Positions 39,922 through 49,233 of a stretch of DNA of 64,000 bases are shown in pieces. Source of the stretch: DATLRC01 sp035534895. Its GTDB lineage: Bacteria > Patescibacteriota > Saccharimonadia > Saccharimonadales > UBA4665. The notes beneath the pieces were generated by a model. That model was given only the letters and a program-made list of their open reading frames with translations, did no database searches and had not been told where the DNA came from. The stretch covers positions 1-64,000 of the forward strand of contig DATLRC010000006.1 of assembly GCA_035534895.1 (NCBI GenBank), read 5' to 3'. Numbering within the stretch: position 1 is the first letter of the stretch; the number at the start of each line of letters is the position of its first letter. Made by a program: the position numbers and the translations under genes.

Positions 39922-40575
39922 TTAAACTACAACCCGACGTGGACGTAAAATACGTTTAGGGCGTCCGGACGAAACTGCCATTTTCTTTAGCTTATCCTCT
40001 ATTAAATCAGCTTCTTGGGACATGTCATGAGATCTATATGCTTTGAGCAAAAGATTGAATATTTCTTTGCTAGGTTCTAGCTGAGAAGCTTTTAGGAGTT
40101 CATTAAACATCATTTTGTCATTTCCCAACTTTTCCTGAACTTTAGCGTAGGCTACATGACGAGCCGCTAGGTTATCCTCCAGTTTGAGGGCTTGTTCAAA
40201 AGCAATAGCTGCTTTTTCGTAATTCTCGGTTTCGTAATAAATCAGCCCTAGGTTGTGGAGGCTTGATGCTGTTGCTTCAACACTAGAGGCAATTTCAAAA
40301 CAATCAATTGCATCTCGATATTCTTTTTGTTTTGCATATAAAATACCCAGCCGATTATAGGCAGCTGCGTTTTTTTCGTCAATTTTGAGAATTGTTAGTA
40401 AGGCTTTCTCGGCTCTTAAAAAACGATTATCTCGCATACCCTGGTGGGCAATATCCCATAACTTGCCGAGTCTCTCACCTACACGTCTAGAAACATTAGC
40501 CAACTCATCGTTGTGTACCTTGGCATGGTGATACGCTAATGCACCAAACCCTCCGACAATCAACAGTTCAAACAT
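39922..40575 (-). CDS. TPR-repeat protein with an N-terminal anchor
   Basis: 217 residues. A short hydrophobic N-terminus (MFELLIVGGFGALAYH) may anchor it. TPR motifs run from about residue 55 to 180: RFLRAEKALLTILKIDEKNAA, YNRLGILYAKQKEYRDAIDC, SLHNLGLIYYETENYEKAAI and a weaker fourth. The C-terminus is basic (SGRPKRILRPRRVVV). TPR proteins act as protein-interaction scaffolds; no partner is evident. TATAAT lies 10 nt before the ATG. Confidence 0.85.
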   Translation of the reverse strand: MFELLIVGGFGALAYHHAKVHNDELANVSRRVGERLGKLWDIAHQGMRDNRFLRAEKALLTILKIDEKNAAAYNRLGILYAKQKEYRDAIDCFEIASSVEATASSLHNLGLIYYETENYEKAAIAFEQALKLEDNLAARHVAYAKVQEKLGNDKMMFNELLKASQLEPSKEIFNLLLKAYRSHDMSQEADLIEDKLKKMAVSSGRPKRILRPRRVVV

Positions 40576-40591
40576 CTAGATCTAGATTATA
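40576..40591 (-). promoter_or_regulatory. -10 box close to the TPR start codon
   Basis: Minus-strand TATAAT (40591-40586) followed by 10 nt and the ATG at 40575. Perfect consensus; predicted leader only 3-4 nt. Confidence 0.55.
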
Positions 40592-40599
40592 GCAAATTT

Positions 40600-41463
40600 T
40601 TAGATGCCAAGCATTAAACTAGTCAGTAAAAGCTTTGGTTGGGCGTTAGCCAGAAGTTGCCTTCTTGCCTCATAGGATGATGTCAGGACTCTGTACCAGC
40701 GCAGAAAAGTTGTATCAGTAGCTTTTAAAAGTCCAAGCTGTGCCATTTGGCCAAGAATGGTACAAAGGTCTTCAATCAGGTCGGGCTCTTTAGCAATATC
40801 CTCAACGAAGTTTAACCGCTCATATGGCTCTTTGCTTAGTATCAGCCTAGCTAGTTCGGTAGCTTTAGCAAGTGGGTGCACACTATCTGAGTCGAGCAAT
40901 GAAGTTGCTAAACCGATAGAGCGGTTGCTTATAGCCAGGGCAAGTCTGATTTTATCAGGGGGCTGTCCCTTGTCCAGAAAGTGTTTTTCAAGTTGTTGAT
41001 TTGAGGGTCGTCTAAGAGCAATTATCATAACTCTTGAGCGTATCGTTGGTAGAAGTGTTTGTTGGGTTGAAGCAGTCATAATGACTATGCTACCTTTTGT
41101 AGGTTCTTCTAAGATTTTGAGCAAGGCATTTTGGGCTTCAGTAGTCATTTTATGAGCATCTTTAATAATCACCAAGCGCGTGATTATGCCTTCAGTAGGC
41201 GTACGCAATGACAAAAAGTGCTTTAGTTGACGTATAGCATCAATACCAATAGTTTGTTGCGCGTCTGGTTGAGCAACTGTTAGATAAGGATAGTGCTTCA
41301 ATTGGTCGGTCGTTTTTTTGACTAATTGAGCTGCCAGTTCATTGGCAAGATAAGACTTTCCACTTCCCTGGGCGCCAACAAGCAGTAAAGGCTGGGTCGG
41401 TGTCAGTAGGTATTTTTCTAATTCATGTTTTGTAAGACTGTTTAGGACTAGGTTATTTGTCAT
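40600..41463 (-). CDS. holB: DNA polymerase III delta-prime subunit
   Basis: 287 residues, a clamp-loader AAA+ ATPase. Walker A is GAQGSGKS (30-37), the Walker B region reads LVIIKDAHKMT, and sensor 1 reads IVIMTASTQQTLLPTIRSR. NALLKILEEP is the conserved clamp-loader helix. The zinc-binding cysteines found in E. coli delta-prime are absent, and the SRC motif reads SRV. It works with DnaX in clamp loading. Start overlaps nothing: it begins 1 nt after the pseudouridine synthase gene ends. Confidence 0.85.
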   Translation of the reverse strand: MTNNLVLNSLTKHELEKYLLTPTQPLLLVGAQGSGKSYLANELAAQLVKKTTDQLKHYPYLTVAQPDAQQTIGIDAIRQLKHFLSLRTPTEGIITRLVIIKDAHKMTTEAQNALLKILEEPTKGSIVIMTASTQQTLLPTIRSRVMIIALRRPSNQQLEKHFLDKGQPPDKIRLALAISNRSIGLATSLLDSDSVHPLAKATELARLILSKEPYERLNFVEDIAKEPDLIEDLCTILGQMAQLGLLKATDTTFLRWYRVLTSSYEARRQLLANAQPKLLLTSLMLGI

Positions 41464-41464
41464 C

Positions 41465-42322
41465 TCATTCTTGCCTTAATGCTTTCTTGAAACTACTTGG
41501 CAGGGGTGCCGTAAACAACTGACGTTTCCCACTAGGTAAACATATTTCAAGGCTTAGTGCATGTAAGAAAAGTCGACTAGCTGGTTTTCCGCCATAGAGT
41601 TGATCACCGAGGATCGGATGACCAAGTTGATGCATGTGTACTCTCAGTTGATGAGTGCGCCCGGTTTGAGGAATAAGCTCCACCAAACTAAGTTTAGGGG
41701 TCGTTTCTAGTACCTGATAGTCAGTTAGAGCTGATTTGCCATTGATGCCAACCCTGAAGCTATGAGGCTTTTTAGGATTGCGTTCAAGAGGCATGTCAAT
41801 TAAGGCCTGTTGATTTTTAAGTTGCCCCTCAATAATAGCCATGTAAACTTTTTTGACCTGTCGACGGGCAAATTGCTTCTGAAGCCACAGAGAAGCTTGA
41901 GCTGTTTTGGCACAAATCATAACCCCAGAAGTTGCACGGTCCAGTCGATGAACTATTCCAGCACGATCACCACTCAGGCCACTAAGATGCTGGCTTAACC
42001 AACTGGCTATCGTGGGCTCTGGATTAAAGGCTCCTTTGCTGTGGCTTAAAAGACCGTCTGGTTTATTGATTACCAGACAATCGTCATCTTGGTATAAAAT
42101 TGGTATTTTAACTGACGGTAACGCAGTTTGCTGTTCCGCGTCGTAGTCGACTTCAACAATGTCATCTGGACGTAGCTTGTAACCTGTTTTTAAGAAAACA
42201 GTCTTGTTTAGTTTAACCTTCCCCGATTCAACTAATTTTTCTGCAAATGCACGGCTAATCGACGGTTGCAATTCAACAACTTTTTGATCAAGGCGCTGGT
42301 TTCTTGGTGCCAGCTTATCCAT
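41465..42322 (-). CDS. RluA/RluD-family pseudouridine synthase
   Basis: 285 residues. An S4 RNA-binding domain (about 7-60: RLDQKVVELQPSISRAFAEK) precedes the catalytic domain with GIVHRLDRATSG (Asp128 catalytic), and LVELIPQTGRTHQLRVHM near the end is the second signature. It isomerises uridines in 23S rRNA, most likely RluD-like because of the S4 domain. The start overlaps trpS by 8 nt, so the two are coupled. Confidence 0.92.
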   Translation of the reverse strand: MDKLAPRNQRLDQKVVELQPSISRAFAEKLVESGKVKLNKTVFLKTGYKLRPDDIVEVDYDAEQQTALPSVKIPILYQDDDCLVINKPDGLLSHSKGAFNPEPTIASWLSQHLSGLSGDRAGIVHRLDRATSGVMICAKTAQASLWLQKQFARRQVKKVYMAIIEGQLKNQQALIDMPLERNPKKPHSFRVGINGKSALTDYQVLETTPKLSLVELIPQTGRTHQLRVHMHQLGHPILGDQLYGGKPASRLFLHALSLEICLPSGKRQLFTAPLPSSFKKALRQE

Positions 42323-43352
42323 TAGATCGCAGGCCGACTGCTTGTTGAACTTTCTCTAGCACATCGTTTGCTTGATGATTCATGCTTAGTTCAGACATCT
42401 TCAATTTTTTGAGAAGTTCATGTTCGTCAATGGCCTTAACACTAGATTGAAAATCAGTCAAAAATTGCGTAACGGCCGTAGAGACTACCGTTTTTAATTG
42501 GCCATAACTAGTTTTACCTTCCCAGAAACTAGCCACTTCTTTTAAATCCTTCCCTTGCAATAAGCTCAATATTTGTAATAAATTACTGATGGCCGGTTGT
42601 TTTTCGAAATCTAACTTTATGCAGTTCAAGGAATCGGTTGTGGCGCCCATAATTTTGCGGGCTGCTTGATCTGGTGAGTCACCTAAGAAAATTACACCTC
42701 TGGGTTGGCTATCACTTTTGCTCATTTTGGTTGTTGGATTGACCAGATCTTTTATTCGTAGACCGGAGTCGTTTCCAAAAAACTTATGTTGTTCGTTAAC
42801 AGGTTTAGGAACAGTAAATAGTTCTCCGAAGCGTCCATTCATTCTGATTGCTAAGTCACGTGTAAATTCAAGATGTTGACTTTGATCATCGCCAACTGGG
42901 ACATATGTTGCGTTATAGAGTAGAATGTCGGCTGCCATTAGGACAGGATAGTTAAGCAGGCCGATGGTTGCTCTTTCTTTTCCAAGAGTGGTTGATTTGT
43001 CATTAAAGTGGGTTGTCCGGCTCATTTCGCCAACACCTGTAAAACAGTCTAGTATCCATGTTAGTTCACTGTGTGCTGGTATGAAACTCTGGCGATATAG
43101 GTATAGGTCTGGGTCCCCGAGGTCAAGACCGGCGGCCACGAACAATTTTATGTTATTGAGGGTCTGGGCATATAACAAGTGGTGATCTACCGGAGTTGTA
43201 AAACTATGTAGGTCGGGTACAAATAGGTTGATCTGATATTTACCTGCCTTACGTTTTGACATTTCAATAATTGGCAAAAGAGCGCCAAAATAGTTCCCCA
43301 GGTGTAGATCATTATTAGCCCGTAGCCCCGTTAAAATTACCGGTTTAGTCAT
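42315..43352 (-). CDS. trpS: tryptophanyl-tRNA synthetase
   Basis: 345 residues, standard. The HIGH motif is LHLGNYFG (16-23) and the KMSKS motif is TTKMSKSD (about 205-212). GDDQSQHLEFTRDLA is also typical. It charges tRNA-Trp, whose gene lies at 34540-34616. TATAAT lies 8 nt before the ATG, so transcription of trpS-rluD-holB probably starts almost at the start codon. Confidence 0.96.
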   Translation of the reverse strand: MTKPVILTGLRANNDLHLGNYFGALLPIIEMSKRKAGKYQINLFVPDLHSFTTPVDHHLLYAQTLNNIKLFVAAGLDLGDPDLYLYRQSFIPAHSELTWILDCFTGVGEMSRTTHFNDKSTTLGKERATIGLLNYPVLMAADILLYNATYVPVGDDQSQHLEFTRDLAIRMNGRFGELFTVPKPVNEQHKFFGNDSGLRIKDLVNPTTKMSKSDSQPRGVIFLGDSPDQAARKIMGATTDSLNCIKLDFEKQPAISNLLQILSLLQGKDLKEVASFWEGKTSYGQLKTVVSTAVTQFLTDFQSSVKAIDEHELLKKLKMSELSMNHQANDVLEKVQQAVGLRSNG

Positions 43353-43366
43353 TGATTCTAATTATA
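43353..43366 (-). promoter_or_regulatory. -10 box for a near-leaderless trpS start
   Basis: Minus-strand TATAAT (43366-43361) followed by 8 nt and the ATG at 43352. Perfect consensus, no Shine-Dalgarno sequence. Confidence 0.6.
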
Positions 43367-43441
43367 CATTATGATCATTAAGGTCTAGCGTCAAAAGTAT
43401 AACGTTAAGCTGCTTAAGGACGATGTTTGGTGGTGATTGAG

Positions 43442-43840
43442 TTAACGCTTTGTAAATTGCCGTTGCTTTCGTGCGCCACGTAAGCCAAACTTTTTGCGCT
43501 CTTTGTCTCTAGGATCACGACTAAGTAAATCAGCTCGTTTAAGAGTGCTTCTGAGCTCTTCATTCATGGTGCTAAGAGCCTTGGCGATTCCTAATTGAAT
43601 TGCCTCAGCTTGTGCGTCATGGCCACCGCCTGACACGACACTCGTGACGCTATGTTTATTAACTTGGTCGAGAACACTAAATGGTTGTTGTAGTTTGGCT
43701 AATAAATACTTACTGTCTGCAAAGTATTGAGTAGCTGGTTTTCCGTTAATTATAATCTCGCCTTTGCCGCTTTGGAGACGAATGCGGGCAGTTGCACTCT
43801 TGCGACGCCCTAGGGCATAAAAGTAGTTGTTCTTGGTCAT
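43442..43840 (-). CDS. rpsI: 30S ribosomal protein S9
   Basis: 132 residues. YALGRRKSATARIRL at the start, SVVSGGGHDAQAEAIQLGIAKAL in the middle and the C-terminal tail ending KQRQFTKR, whose last residues reach the P-site tRNA. The usual terminal SKR is TKR here. The ATG overlaps the rplM stop codon (TAATG). It is the last gene of the minus-strand ribosomal cluster. Confidence 0.97.
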   Translation of the reverse strand: MTKNNYFYALGRRKSATARIRLQSGKGEIIINGKPATQYFADSKYLLAKLQQPFSVLDQVNKHSVTSVVSGGGHDAQAEAIQLGIAKALSTMNEELRSTLKRADLLSRDPRDKERKKFGLRGARKQRQFTKR

Positions 43841-44280
43841 TAGTTATGATTCCTTAAAGAAAGTGTGATTGGTTTTTGGGCTTCATGATTGTGATCGGCC
43901 TCTGCGTAGACTTTTAATCGCTCTAGTCTTCCGTCACGCAGTTTATTGACTGGCAGCATGCCTCGAATAGCATGAACAATAACTTTTGACGGATCGTTAT
44001 TCATCTGTTCTGCTAAACTAATTGTCTTAAGCCCTCCGGGATAACCGCTGTGCCGATAATAAAACTTTTGTTTCAACTTGTCGCCGGTAACTTTCATGTT
44101 TTTAGCGTTAGTCACTATAACATAATCGCCGCAGTCAATATGATGCGTAAATTGAGGCTTGCCTTTGCCAGTTAATAAAGTTGCTACTTTAGTCGCTAAC
44201 CTCCCTAGTGAGTCTTCAGAGGCATCAATAACGTACCATTTGCGTTGAACATCACTGGGTTTTGCGCTGTAAGTTTTCAT
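43840..44280 (-). CDS. rplM: 50S ribosomal protein L13
   Basis: 146 residues, standard. RKWYVIDASEDSLGRLATKVATLL at the start, GDYVIVTNAKNMKVTGDK and RHSGYPGGLK, IRGMLPVNKLR are all conserved. It is an early-assembly protein on 23S rRNA. Its ATG overlaps the end of rplQ by 4 nt, and its stop overlaps rpsI. Confidence 0.97.
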   Translation of the reverse strand: MKTYSAKPSDVQRKWYVIDASEDSLGRLATKVATLLTGKGKPQFTHHIDCGDYVIVTNAKNMKVTGDKLKQKFYYRHSGYPGGLKTISLAEQMNNDPSKVIVHAIRGMLPVNKLRDGRLERLKVYAEADHNHEAQKPITLSLRNHN

Positions 44281-44699
44281 TTTTTGGTCTCCTTCGTGGG
44301 AGTTTCAGCTTTTGGCGTCTCAGTAATTGGGCTTTTTTTAAGATCATCTACAAAGCTAACACGTGCTAAAGCAGCATTATCGCCACGGCGGAAAGTTGTT
44401 TTTTCAATTCTTAGATGTCCGCTGTTTCTTGATCTAAGTTTTGGTGCCAACTCATCAACCAACTTGTGGGCACTTTGAACAGTTTGTAATCCGGACAAAA
44501 CCTGGCGTCGATTATGCAAATCAGCTTTTTTTGCTTTAGTGATGAGCTTTTCAAGGTAGGGTACCACTTCTCGAGCTTTAGGAAGTGTCGTTTCAATGGA
44601 CTCATACTTCACTAGTGAATCAGCCAGACCCTTAATCAATGCTGAACGCTGATCTCGTTCGCGGTGTAGTTTACGTCCTTTGTATCCGTGACGATGCAT
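44277..44699 (-). CDS. rplQ: 50S ribosomal protein L17
   Basis: 140 residues. MHRHGYKGRKLHRERDQRSAL and ETTLPKAREVVPYLEKLITKAK are typical. The C-terminal 25 residues (SPITETPKAETPTKETKK) are a Thr/Pro/Lys-rich tail beyond the normal length of about 120. Follows rpoA by 2 nt. Confidence 0.96.
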   Translation of the reverse strand: MHRHGYKGRKLHRERDQRSALIKGLADSLVKYESIETTLPKAREVVPYLEKLITKAKKADLHNRRQVLSGLQTVQSAHKLVDELAPKLRSRNSGHLRIEKTTFRRGDNAALARVSFVDDLKKSPITETPKAETPTKETKK

Positions 44700-44701
44700 G
44701 T

Positions 44702-45655
44702 TTAGAGCTCCAACTCCGTCAATTTTTCTTTAACTTCATCCAGAGCCTTGCTGCCAAAGCCTTTCAGGTCTCTTAACTCAGCTTCATTCAAAGTGAACAG
44801 ATCCTTAATGGTATGGATATCATTATTAATCAGAGCGTTAGTTGTTCGGGCTGATAGGTTCAGATCTTCAATCGAAGTATTTAAAACAGCTGACTCGTCA
44901 CCATTTCCATCTGAATTCAGTGTTGAGTCAATTATTCCATCATCATGGCTAATGGGGTTCATGGCTATTTTAGTCTTACCGGCTAAAGCAGTATATTGGT
45001 TAACCAAAATTGCAGCTGCTTCTTCAAAGGCATCACGTGGTGATATTGAGCCATCACTATCGATTGTTATGACTAGCCTGTCAAGATCAGTTATTTGGCC
45101 AACTCGGGTGTTTTCTACCTTATATCGGACTCTAAGAACAGGACTGAATATGGCATCGAGAGCAATCATGTCACTGGCTTTTTTGGAAGTGCCTTCTTCA
45201 ATTGTTCTATAACCACGTCCTACTTCGACGCTTAAATCAGCTACAAATTTAGCTTTTGAATCATCAATTGTGGCAATAACATGCTCTGGGTTGACAACTT
45301 CTACGTCGGCGTTAAGTTGAATGTCCTTCGCCGTGACTTGTCCCTTGCCTTGTTTGACTATTCGTAAGCTTTGAAGCTCTTCGCCATAAACTCGGAAGCG
45401 AACACCTTTAAGATTGAGCATTATGTCAACTACGTCTTCTTTGACTCCGGGTACAGTTGTAAACTCGTGGGTTGTACCCTCAATTTTAAATGCTGTAACA
45501 GCTGCTCCGGAAATACTTGAAAGTAAGACCCTTCGCAATGAGTTACCTAATGTCATGCCGTAGCCGCTATGCAGTGGCTCAACTACGAATGTTGCGCTGG
45601 TGTCGCTATGGTCGTCAACATTGACAACTCCAGGTGTGTGAATAATATTTGGCAT
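44702..45655 (-). CDS. rpoA: RNA polymerase alpha subunit
   Basis: 317 residues, standard. The N-terminal domain has FVVEPLHSGYGMTLGNSLRR and SSISGAAVTAFKIEG for dimerisation, and NPISHDDGIIDSTLNSD is the linker. The C-terminal domain (IEDLNLSARTTNALINN, LKGFGSKALDEVKEKL) is complete, so UP-element and activator contacts should be possible. Follows rpsD by 19 nt with an AGGAGAAAG site. Confidence 0.97.
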   Translation of the reverse strand: MPNIIHTPGVVNVDDHSDTSATFVVEPLHSGYGMTLGNSLRRVLLSSISGAAVTAFKIEGTTHEFTTVPGVKEDVVDIMLNLKGVRFRVYGEELQSLRIVKQGKGQVTAKDIQLNADVEVVNPEHVIATIDDSKAKFVADLSVEVGRGYRTIEEGTSKKASDMIALDAIFSPVLRVRYKVENTRVGQITDLDRLVITIDSDGSISPRDAFEEAAAILVNQYTALAGKTKIAMNPISHDDGIIDSTLNSDGNGDESAVLNTSIEDLNLSARTTNALINNDIHTIKDLFTLNEAELRDLKGFGSKALDEVKEKLTELEL

Positions 45656-45674
45656 GCTTTCTCCTCTTACTAAC

Positions 45675-46289
45675 TTAACGTGAATAGTACTCTACGATTA
45701 ATTGCTCATTGATATCGGGCTCAGAATCATCTCTTGTGGGTAAACCGACAACATCAAGTTCAATTTTGCTACGATTGATCTTTAGCCAACCTGGGGTTGC
45801 CGGTGGCGCGGGACTTATATCATCAAGTCTCTTGAAATATTCGTTTTTGTGGCTTATTGGTCGTAGAACAATCTTATCACCGACTTTTGTACGGATTGAT
45901 GGGATATCAACCCTCGATGCATTGAGCATAAAATGACCGTGAGTAACAAGTTGACGGGCTGCTTGTCTTGAGGGGGCAAAGCCAGCTCGATAGATGGCGT
46001 TGTCAATGCGTTGTTCCAGAAATGACAGTAACAGCGTTCCGGATTGGCCATGCTTGCGATCTGCTTCTTTCATTAGTTTAGAAAATTGTCTTTCTAATAA
46101 TCCGTAAAGTCGTTTAACTTTTTGTTTTTCTCTTAACTGAAGAGAGTACTGGCTGTTTTTCTGTCTGACGTTCCGACCGTGTTGACCGGGAGGAGCTGAA
46201 CGTTTAACCAGTGCTTTATGAGCCTTAGGGTGCAGAGCATAGCCTTCGCGTCGACTTCTTTTAACAATTGATTGTGTGTCTCTTGCCAT
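45675..46289 (-). CDS. rpsD: 30S ribosomal protein S4
   Basis: 204 residues. The N-terminal region lacks the CxxC zinc site, as in many bacteria. The S4 domain (LEQRIDNAIYRAGFAPSRQAARQLVTHGHF) is clear. It starts 16S assembly at the five-way junction and can repress its operon by binding mRNA. A TATA-rich ATTTAGGAGTATAT sequence precedes the ATG and contains the AGGAG site. Confidence 0.97.
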   Translation of the reverse strand: MARDTQSIVKRSRREGYALHPKAHKALVKRSAPPGQHGRNVRQKNSQYSLQLREKQKVKRLYGLLERQFSKLMKEADRKHGQSGTLLLSFLEQRIDNAIYRAGFAPSRQAARQLVTHGHFMLNASRVDIPSIRTKVGDKIVLRPISHKNEYFKRLDDISPAPPATPGWLKINRSKIELDVVGLPTRDDSEPDINEQLIVEYYSR

Positions 46290-46297
46290 ATATACTC

Positions 46298-46714
46298 CTA
46301 AATCCGTCGTGCCTTTCTCGGTCTGACACCTCCATGGGGGACACCAGTCACATCGTGAAGTGTTTCAACATGGATATTCAGACCAGATAGAGCTCTAACT
46401 GCAGCGTCTCGGCCTAAGCCGATACCTTTTAGATAGACGTCGGCTTTAGTCAATCCGAATTGTTGTTTGGCATCTTGGCCGGCTCGTTCGGCAGCTACCT
46501 GGGCTGCATAAGCTGTGCCCTTTTTAGAGCCTCTGAAACCACATGTACCGGCACTTGAACTAGCCAGTACATTTCCCTGAAGATCACTAAAAGTAATGAT
46601 TGTGTTGTTGAAGGTTGCCATAACGTGTACTTGACCAATGCTTACGTTTCGCTTGGCCTTTTTGCGCTTTGGCGTCTCTTTGGGTGCTTTAGTAGTTGTC
46701 TCTTCAGTTACCAT
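46298..46714 (-). CDS. rpsK: 30S ribosomal protein S11
   Basis: 138 residues. The core begins near residue 22 (NVSIGQVHVMATFNNTIITF) and ends with DVTGVPHGGVRPRKARRI, the conserved C-terminus. The first 20 residues (TEETTTKAPKETPKRKKAKR) are a Lys/Thr/Pro-rich extension. It sits on the 30S platform next to the E site. Confidence 0.97.
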   Translation of the reverse strand: MVTEETTTKAPKETPKRKKAKRNVSIGQVHVMATFNNTIITFSDLQGNVLASSSAGTCGFRGSKKGTAYAAQVAAERAGQDAKQQFGLTKADVYLKGIGLGRDAAVRALSGLNIHVETLHDVTGVPHGGVRPRKARRI

Positions 46715-46726
46715 AAGTTGCCTTTT

Positions 46727-47113
46727 TTAAGTCTTTGATGGCGCCTTACGAGCCGTGCCACCAATTGTTATCTTCTTCCCGCGACGGGTTCGGGCGTTGG
46801 TACGAGTTCGTTGGCCTCTGGACGGTAAGTTAGCAGCATGACGTATGCCCCGATAAGCCTTGATGTCCTTGAGTCGCTTAATGTTAGTGCTTACGATTCG
46901 TTGCAGTTCGCCTTCAACAGTATATCTATTATTGACTTCGTCTTGGATACGACTAATTTCGGCATCTGTCAAATCTTTAACCCTTACATCAGGTTCAATT
47001 TTAGAGGCTTTTAGAATATCATTGGAACTTTTAGGACCAATGCCATAAACATAGGTTAATGACACCCATATTTGTTTAGCACTCGGTATTGTTACGCCTG
47101 AAATTCGGGCCAT
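46727..47113 (-). CDS. rpsM: 30S ribosomal protein S13
   Basis: 128 residues. ARISGVTIPSAKQIWVSLTY, GIGPKSSNDILKASKI and the tail LPSRGQRTRTNARTRRGKK are conserved. It bridges the 30S head to L5 and contacts the P-site tRNA. It lies 3 nt downstream of rpmJ. Confidence 0.97.
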   Translation of the reverse strand: MARISGVTIPSAKQIWVSLTYVYGIGPKSSNDILKASKIEPDVRVKDLTDAEISRIQDEVNNRYTVEGELQRIVSTNIKRLKDIKAYRGIRHAANLPSRGQRTRTNARTRRGKKITIGGTARKAPSKT

Positions 47114-47116
47114 ATT

Positions 47117-47233
47117 TTAACCTTGCCTCTGTTTGTGCTTGGGTTTTAGCTTATTAATAACATAAACTCGTCCTTTTCGTCGGACGATTATATCATCAGG
47201 GCTTATTTTCTTAACGCTGGCACGCACTTTCAT
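47117..47233 (-). CDS. rpmJ: 50S ribosomal protein L36, cysteine-free form
   Basis: 38 residues, found by translating the gap between infA and rpsM. It starts [20 protein letters not shown] and ends [10 protein letters not shown], the invariant L36 tail. The usual zinc ligands are replaced (ISPDDI where CxxC stands), so this is the zinc-free type. AAGGAG lies about 12 nt upstream of the ATG. The infA-rpmJ-rpsM-rpsK-rpsD-rpoA-rplQ order is the standard alpha operon. Confidence 0.93.
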   Translation of the reverse strand: MKVRASVKKISPDDIIVRRKGRVYVINKLKPKHKQRQG

Positions 47234-47283
47234 GCGGATCATTGCTCCTTCATGTGGTCAATGACACACTGCTTTAATAATTT

Positions 47284-47505
47284 TTAGGACATGCGGTAGG
47301 TTATCCGACCCTTACTAAGATCGTAAGGCGTCAATTCAACCGTTACGCTGTCACCGGGTACAATTCGGATAAAATGTTTCCGCATCTTTCCGGCAACGTG
47401 AGCTATAATTTTATGGCCGTTTTCGAGCTCGACTCGAAATTGCGTCCCAGGAAGGGTCTCTACCACTGTCCCTGTCAACTCAATAACTTCTTTGTTGGCA
47501 ACCAT
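47284..47505 (-). CDS. infA: translation initiation factor IF-1
   Basis: 73 residues, a single OB-fold: [46 protein letters not shown] core (here [16 protein letters not shown]) and [11 protein letters not shown]. It binds the 30S A site during initiation. TTTACA-N18-TATAAT lies 17 nt before the ATG, so it begins its own transcript as well as any read-through from secY. In many bacteria adk and map lie between secY and infA; neither is present. Confidence 0.97.
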   Translation of the reverse strand: MVANKEVIELTGTVVETLPGTQFRVELENGHKIIAHVAGKMRKHFIRIVPGDSVTVELTPYDLSKGRITYRMS

Positions 47506-47552
47506 AAATATAACAGTTTTTAATTATAGCAGTTAGCTCCTCTGTTTGTAAA
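47506..47552 (-). promoter_or_regulatory. promoter of infA and the alpha operon
   Basis: Minus-strand TTTACA (47552-47547), an 18-nt spacer and TATAAT (47528-47523), followed by 17 nt to the ATG at 47505. Predicted leader about 10 nt. Confidence 0.6.
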
Positions 47553-47625
47553 GAGTTTTTATACTGAACTCACTTACCGAGCTTTTTGGGCTGGCAACTA
47601 ACTAGTCATGATTATAGCACAGTAG

Positions 47626-49128
47626 CTATTTTTTAGTTCTTCGTCTACCTATCATCGGCAGAAATCGTAGTCGTCTGGCACCAGATGCCGCTTCAATAGC
47701 AGTCTCCGGCTCATAAAAAAATTCTGGTTGAGAGTATTGGTCGTAGGTTACCATCATGGCACGAGACTCGACTGCTCTTAAGGTTTGCAGGGCGACTGAT
47801 ACCAAGATTAGAACGCTGGTTCCGCCAATGGTAATGTTTTGGCTAACGTAAACCTGCGCAATAATTGGTAAGATAGCCAATAAGCCTAAGCTGAAAGCCC
47901 CAAAAAGTGTTAAGCGGTTTACGATTTTACTAAGGTGTTGCTCAGTTTGACTACCAGAACGTATACCCTCTAAAAAACCACCTTGTTTTTGGAGATTTTC
48001 GGCAATTTCTTTTGAGTTGAAGGTAATGCTCGTATAGAAGAAAGTAAAAACAAATACCAGCAGAAAATAGGTCAACGGATAGATATAGGGTTGCCAGCCA
48101 CCGGCTGCAAAAGTACTTGAAGAGGGTGGCTGAAACCAACGAAGTAAATCGGAGCCAATATGTTGCCAATGTGCGGTGTGAGCACCGGCTAGCAGTTGGC
48201 CAACAAATCCCGGCACACTTAAGAATGCCACGGCGAAAATGATTGGTACCACGCCAGCCGTTATCAGTTTTACTGGTAAGACTGTCGTAACACCACCGTA
48301 AGCACGGTTTCCTTGGACTCGTTTGGCGTAGTTAACTGTCAGATTACGAGCCGCTTCGTTGAGCATGACTACAATCCAGGTGACCACTAAAACAACTAGT
48401 AAGATGACAATGCTATAGATGAAGGCCTTTTTATTAATTGGCAGTGTGTGCCCAAATAAATGCCAGCGACTTTGTTTTGTCAGTACAGAGCCAACAATTT
48501 GGGATATATTTGACGGCAAACGACTAACTATACCAACTGTTATGATCAGTGAAATACCATTACCAACACCTTGCTCGGTTACTAATTCGCCAAGCCACAT
48601 TAAAAGCATTGAGCCACCACTTAAGGCTGCTACCATTAGCACCCATTGCATAAACGAAGTATGGGCCGTAATGTCGCCGATTCCGCCAATACTTTGAGCT
48701 GATTGTCTAATTAGGTATATAGAACCGATTGACTGGATTATGGCCAGTGGTAAGGTGAGTAATCGAGTGTACTGATTAATTTTCTTTTGTCCAAACTCAC
48801 CTTCCTTGTGTAGGGCTTCTAGTCTAGGTATTGCCTTGGTTAGCAACTGCATGATGATCGAAGCATTAATGTACGGCCCAAGACCAGCGATCATAATTGA
48901 GAAGTTCGCTAAGGCACCCCCAGATAGAACATTAATAAAACTTAGCAACTGGGGTGTATTGCTGGAGTTAAATAAGTTCTCTAAGACTTGTTTAAGGGTC
49001 TGCGGGTTACTTAGTGGAACCGGAATGTGAGCCAAAAGTCGAAAAACAAGCAAAATAGCAAGCACGGCCAGTAAACGTTTCCGCATATCTTTATGCGATA
49101 GTGATCGCCAGATAATTTTCCAATTCAT
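47626..49128 (-). CDS. secY: SecY preprotein translocase subunit
   Basis: 500 residues, longer than the usual 430-440. Ten hydrophobic segments are recognisable, with the plug-region sequence [15 protein letters not shown] near residue 80 and the conserved cytosolic loops [14 protein letters not shown] and [19 protein letters not shown]. The additional length lies mainly in external loops (about 330-355, [20 protein letters not shown]). It forms the protein-conducting channel with SecE (29071-29478). It follows rplO after a 105-nt gap, the largest inside the spc part of the cluster. Confidence 0.96.
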   Translation of the reverse strand: MNWKIIWRSLSHKDMRKRLLAVLAILLVFRLLAHIPVPLSNPQTLKQVLENLFNSSNTPQLLSFINVLSGGALANFSIMIAGLGPYINASIIMQLLTKAIPRLEALHKEGEFGQKKINQYTRLLTLPLAIIQSIGSIYLIRQSAQSIGGIGDITAHTSFMQWVLMVAALSGGSMLLMWLGELVTEQGVGNGISLIITVGIVSRLPSNISQIVGSVLTKQSRWHLFGHTLPINKKAFIYSIVILLVVLVVTWIVVMLNEAARNLTVNYAKRVQGNRAYGGVTTVLPVKLITAGVVPIIFAVAFLSVPGFVGQLLAGAHTAHWQHIGSDLLRWFQPPSSSTFAAGGWQPYIYPLTYFLLVFVFTFFYTSITFNSKEIAENLQKQGGFLEGIRSGSQTEQHLSKIVNRLTLFGAFSLGLLAILPIIAQVYVSQNITIGGTSVLILVSVALQTLRAVESRAMMVTYDQYSQPEFFYEPETAIEAASGARRLRFLPMIGRRRTKK

Positions 49129-49233
49129 AACAGTTTTTTATACCTCATAACTCTGCTCAATTAAAGCATATTAGTTGATGATTCAGAAGACCCTAGCCAG
49201 CTATTCTATGACTTTTGACTGACTTTTTATTTG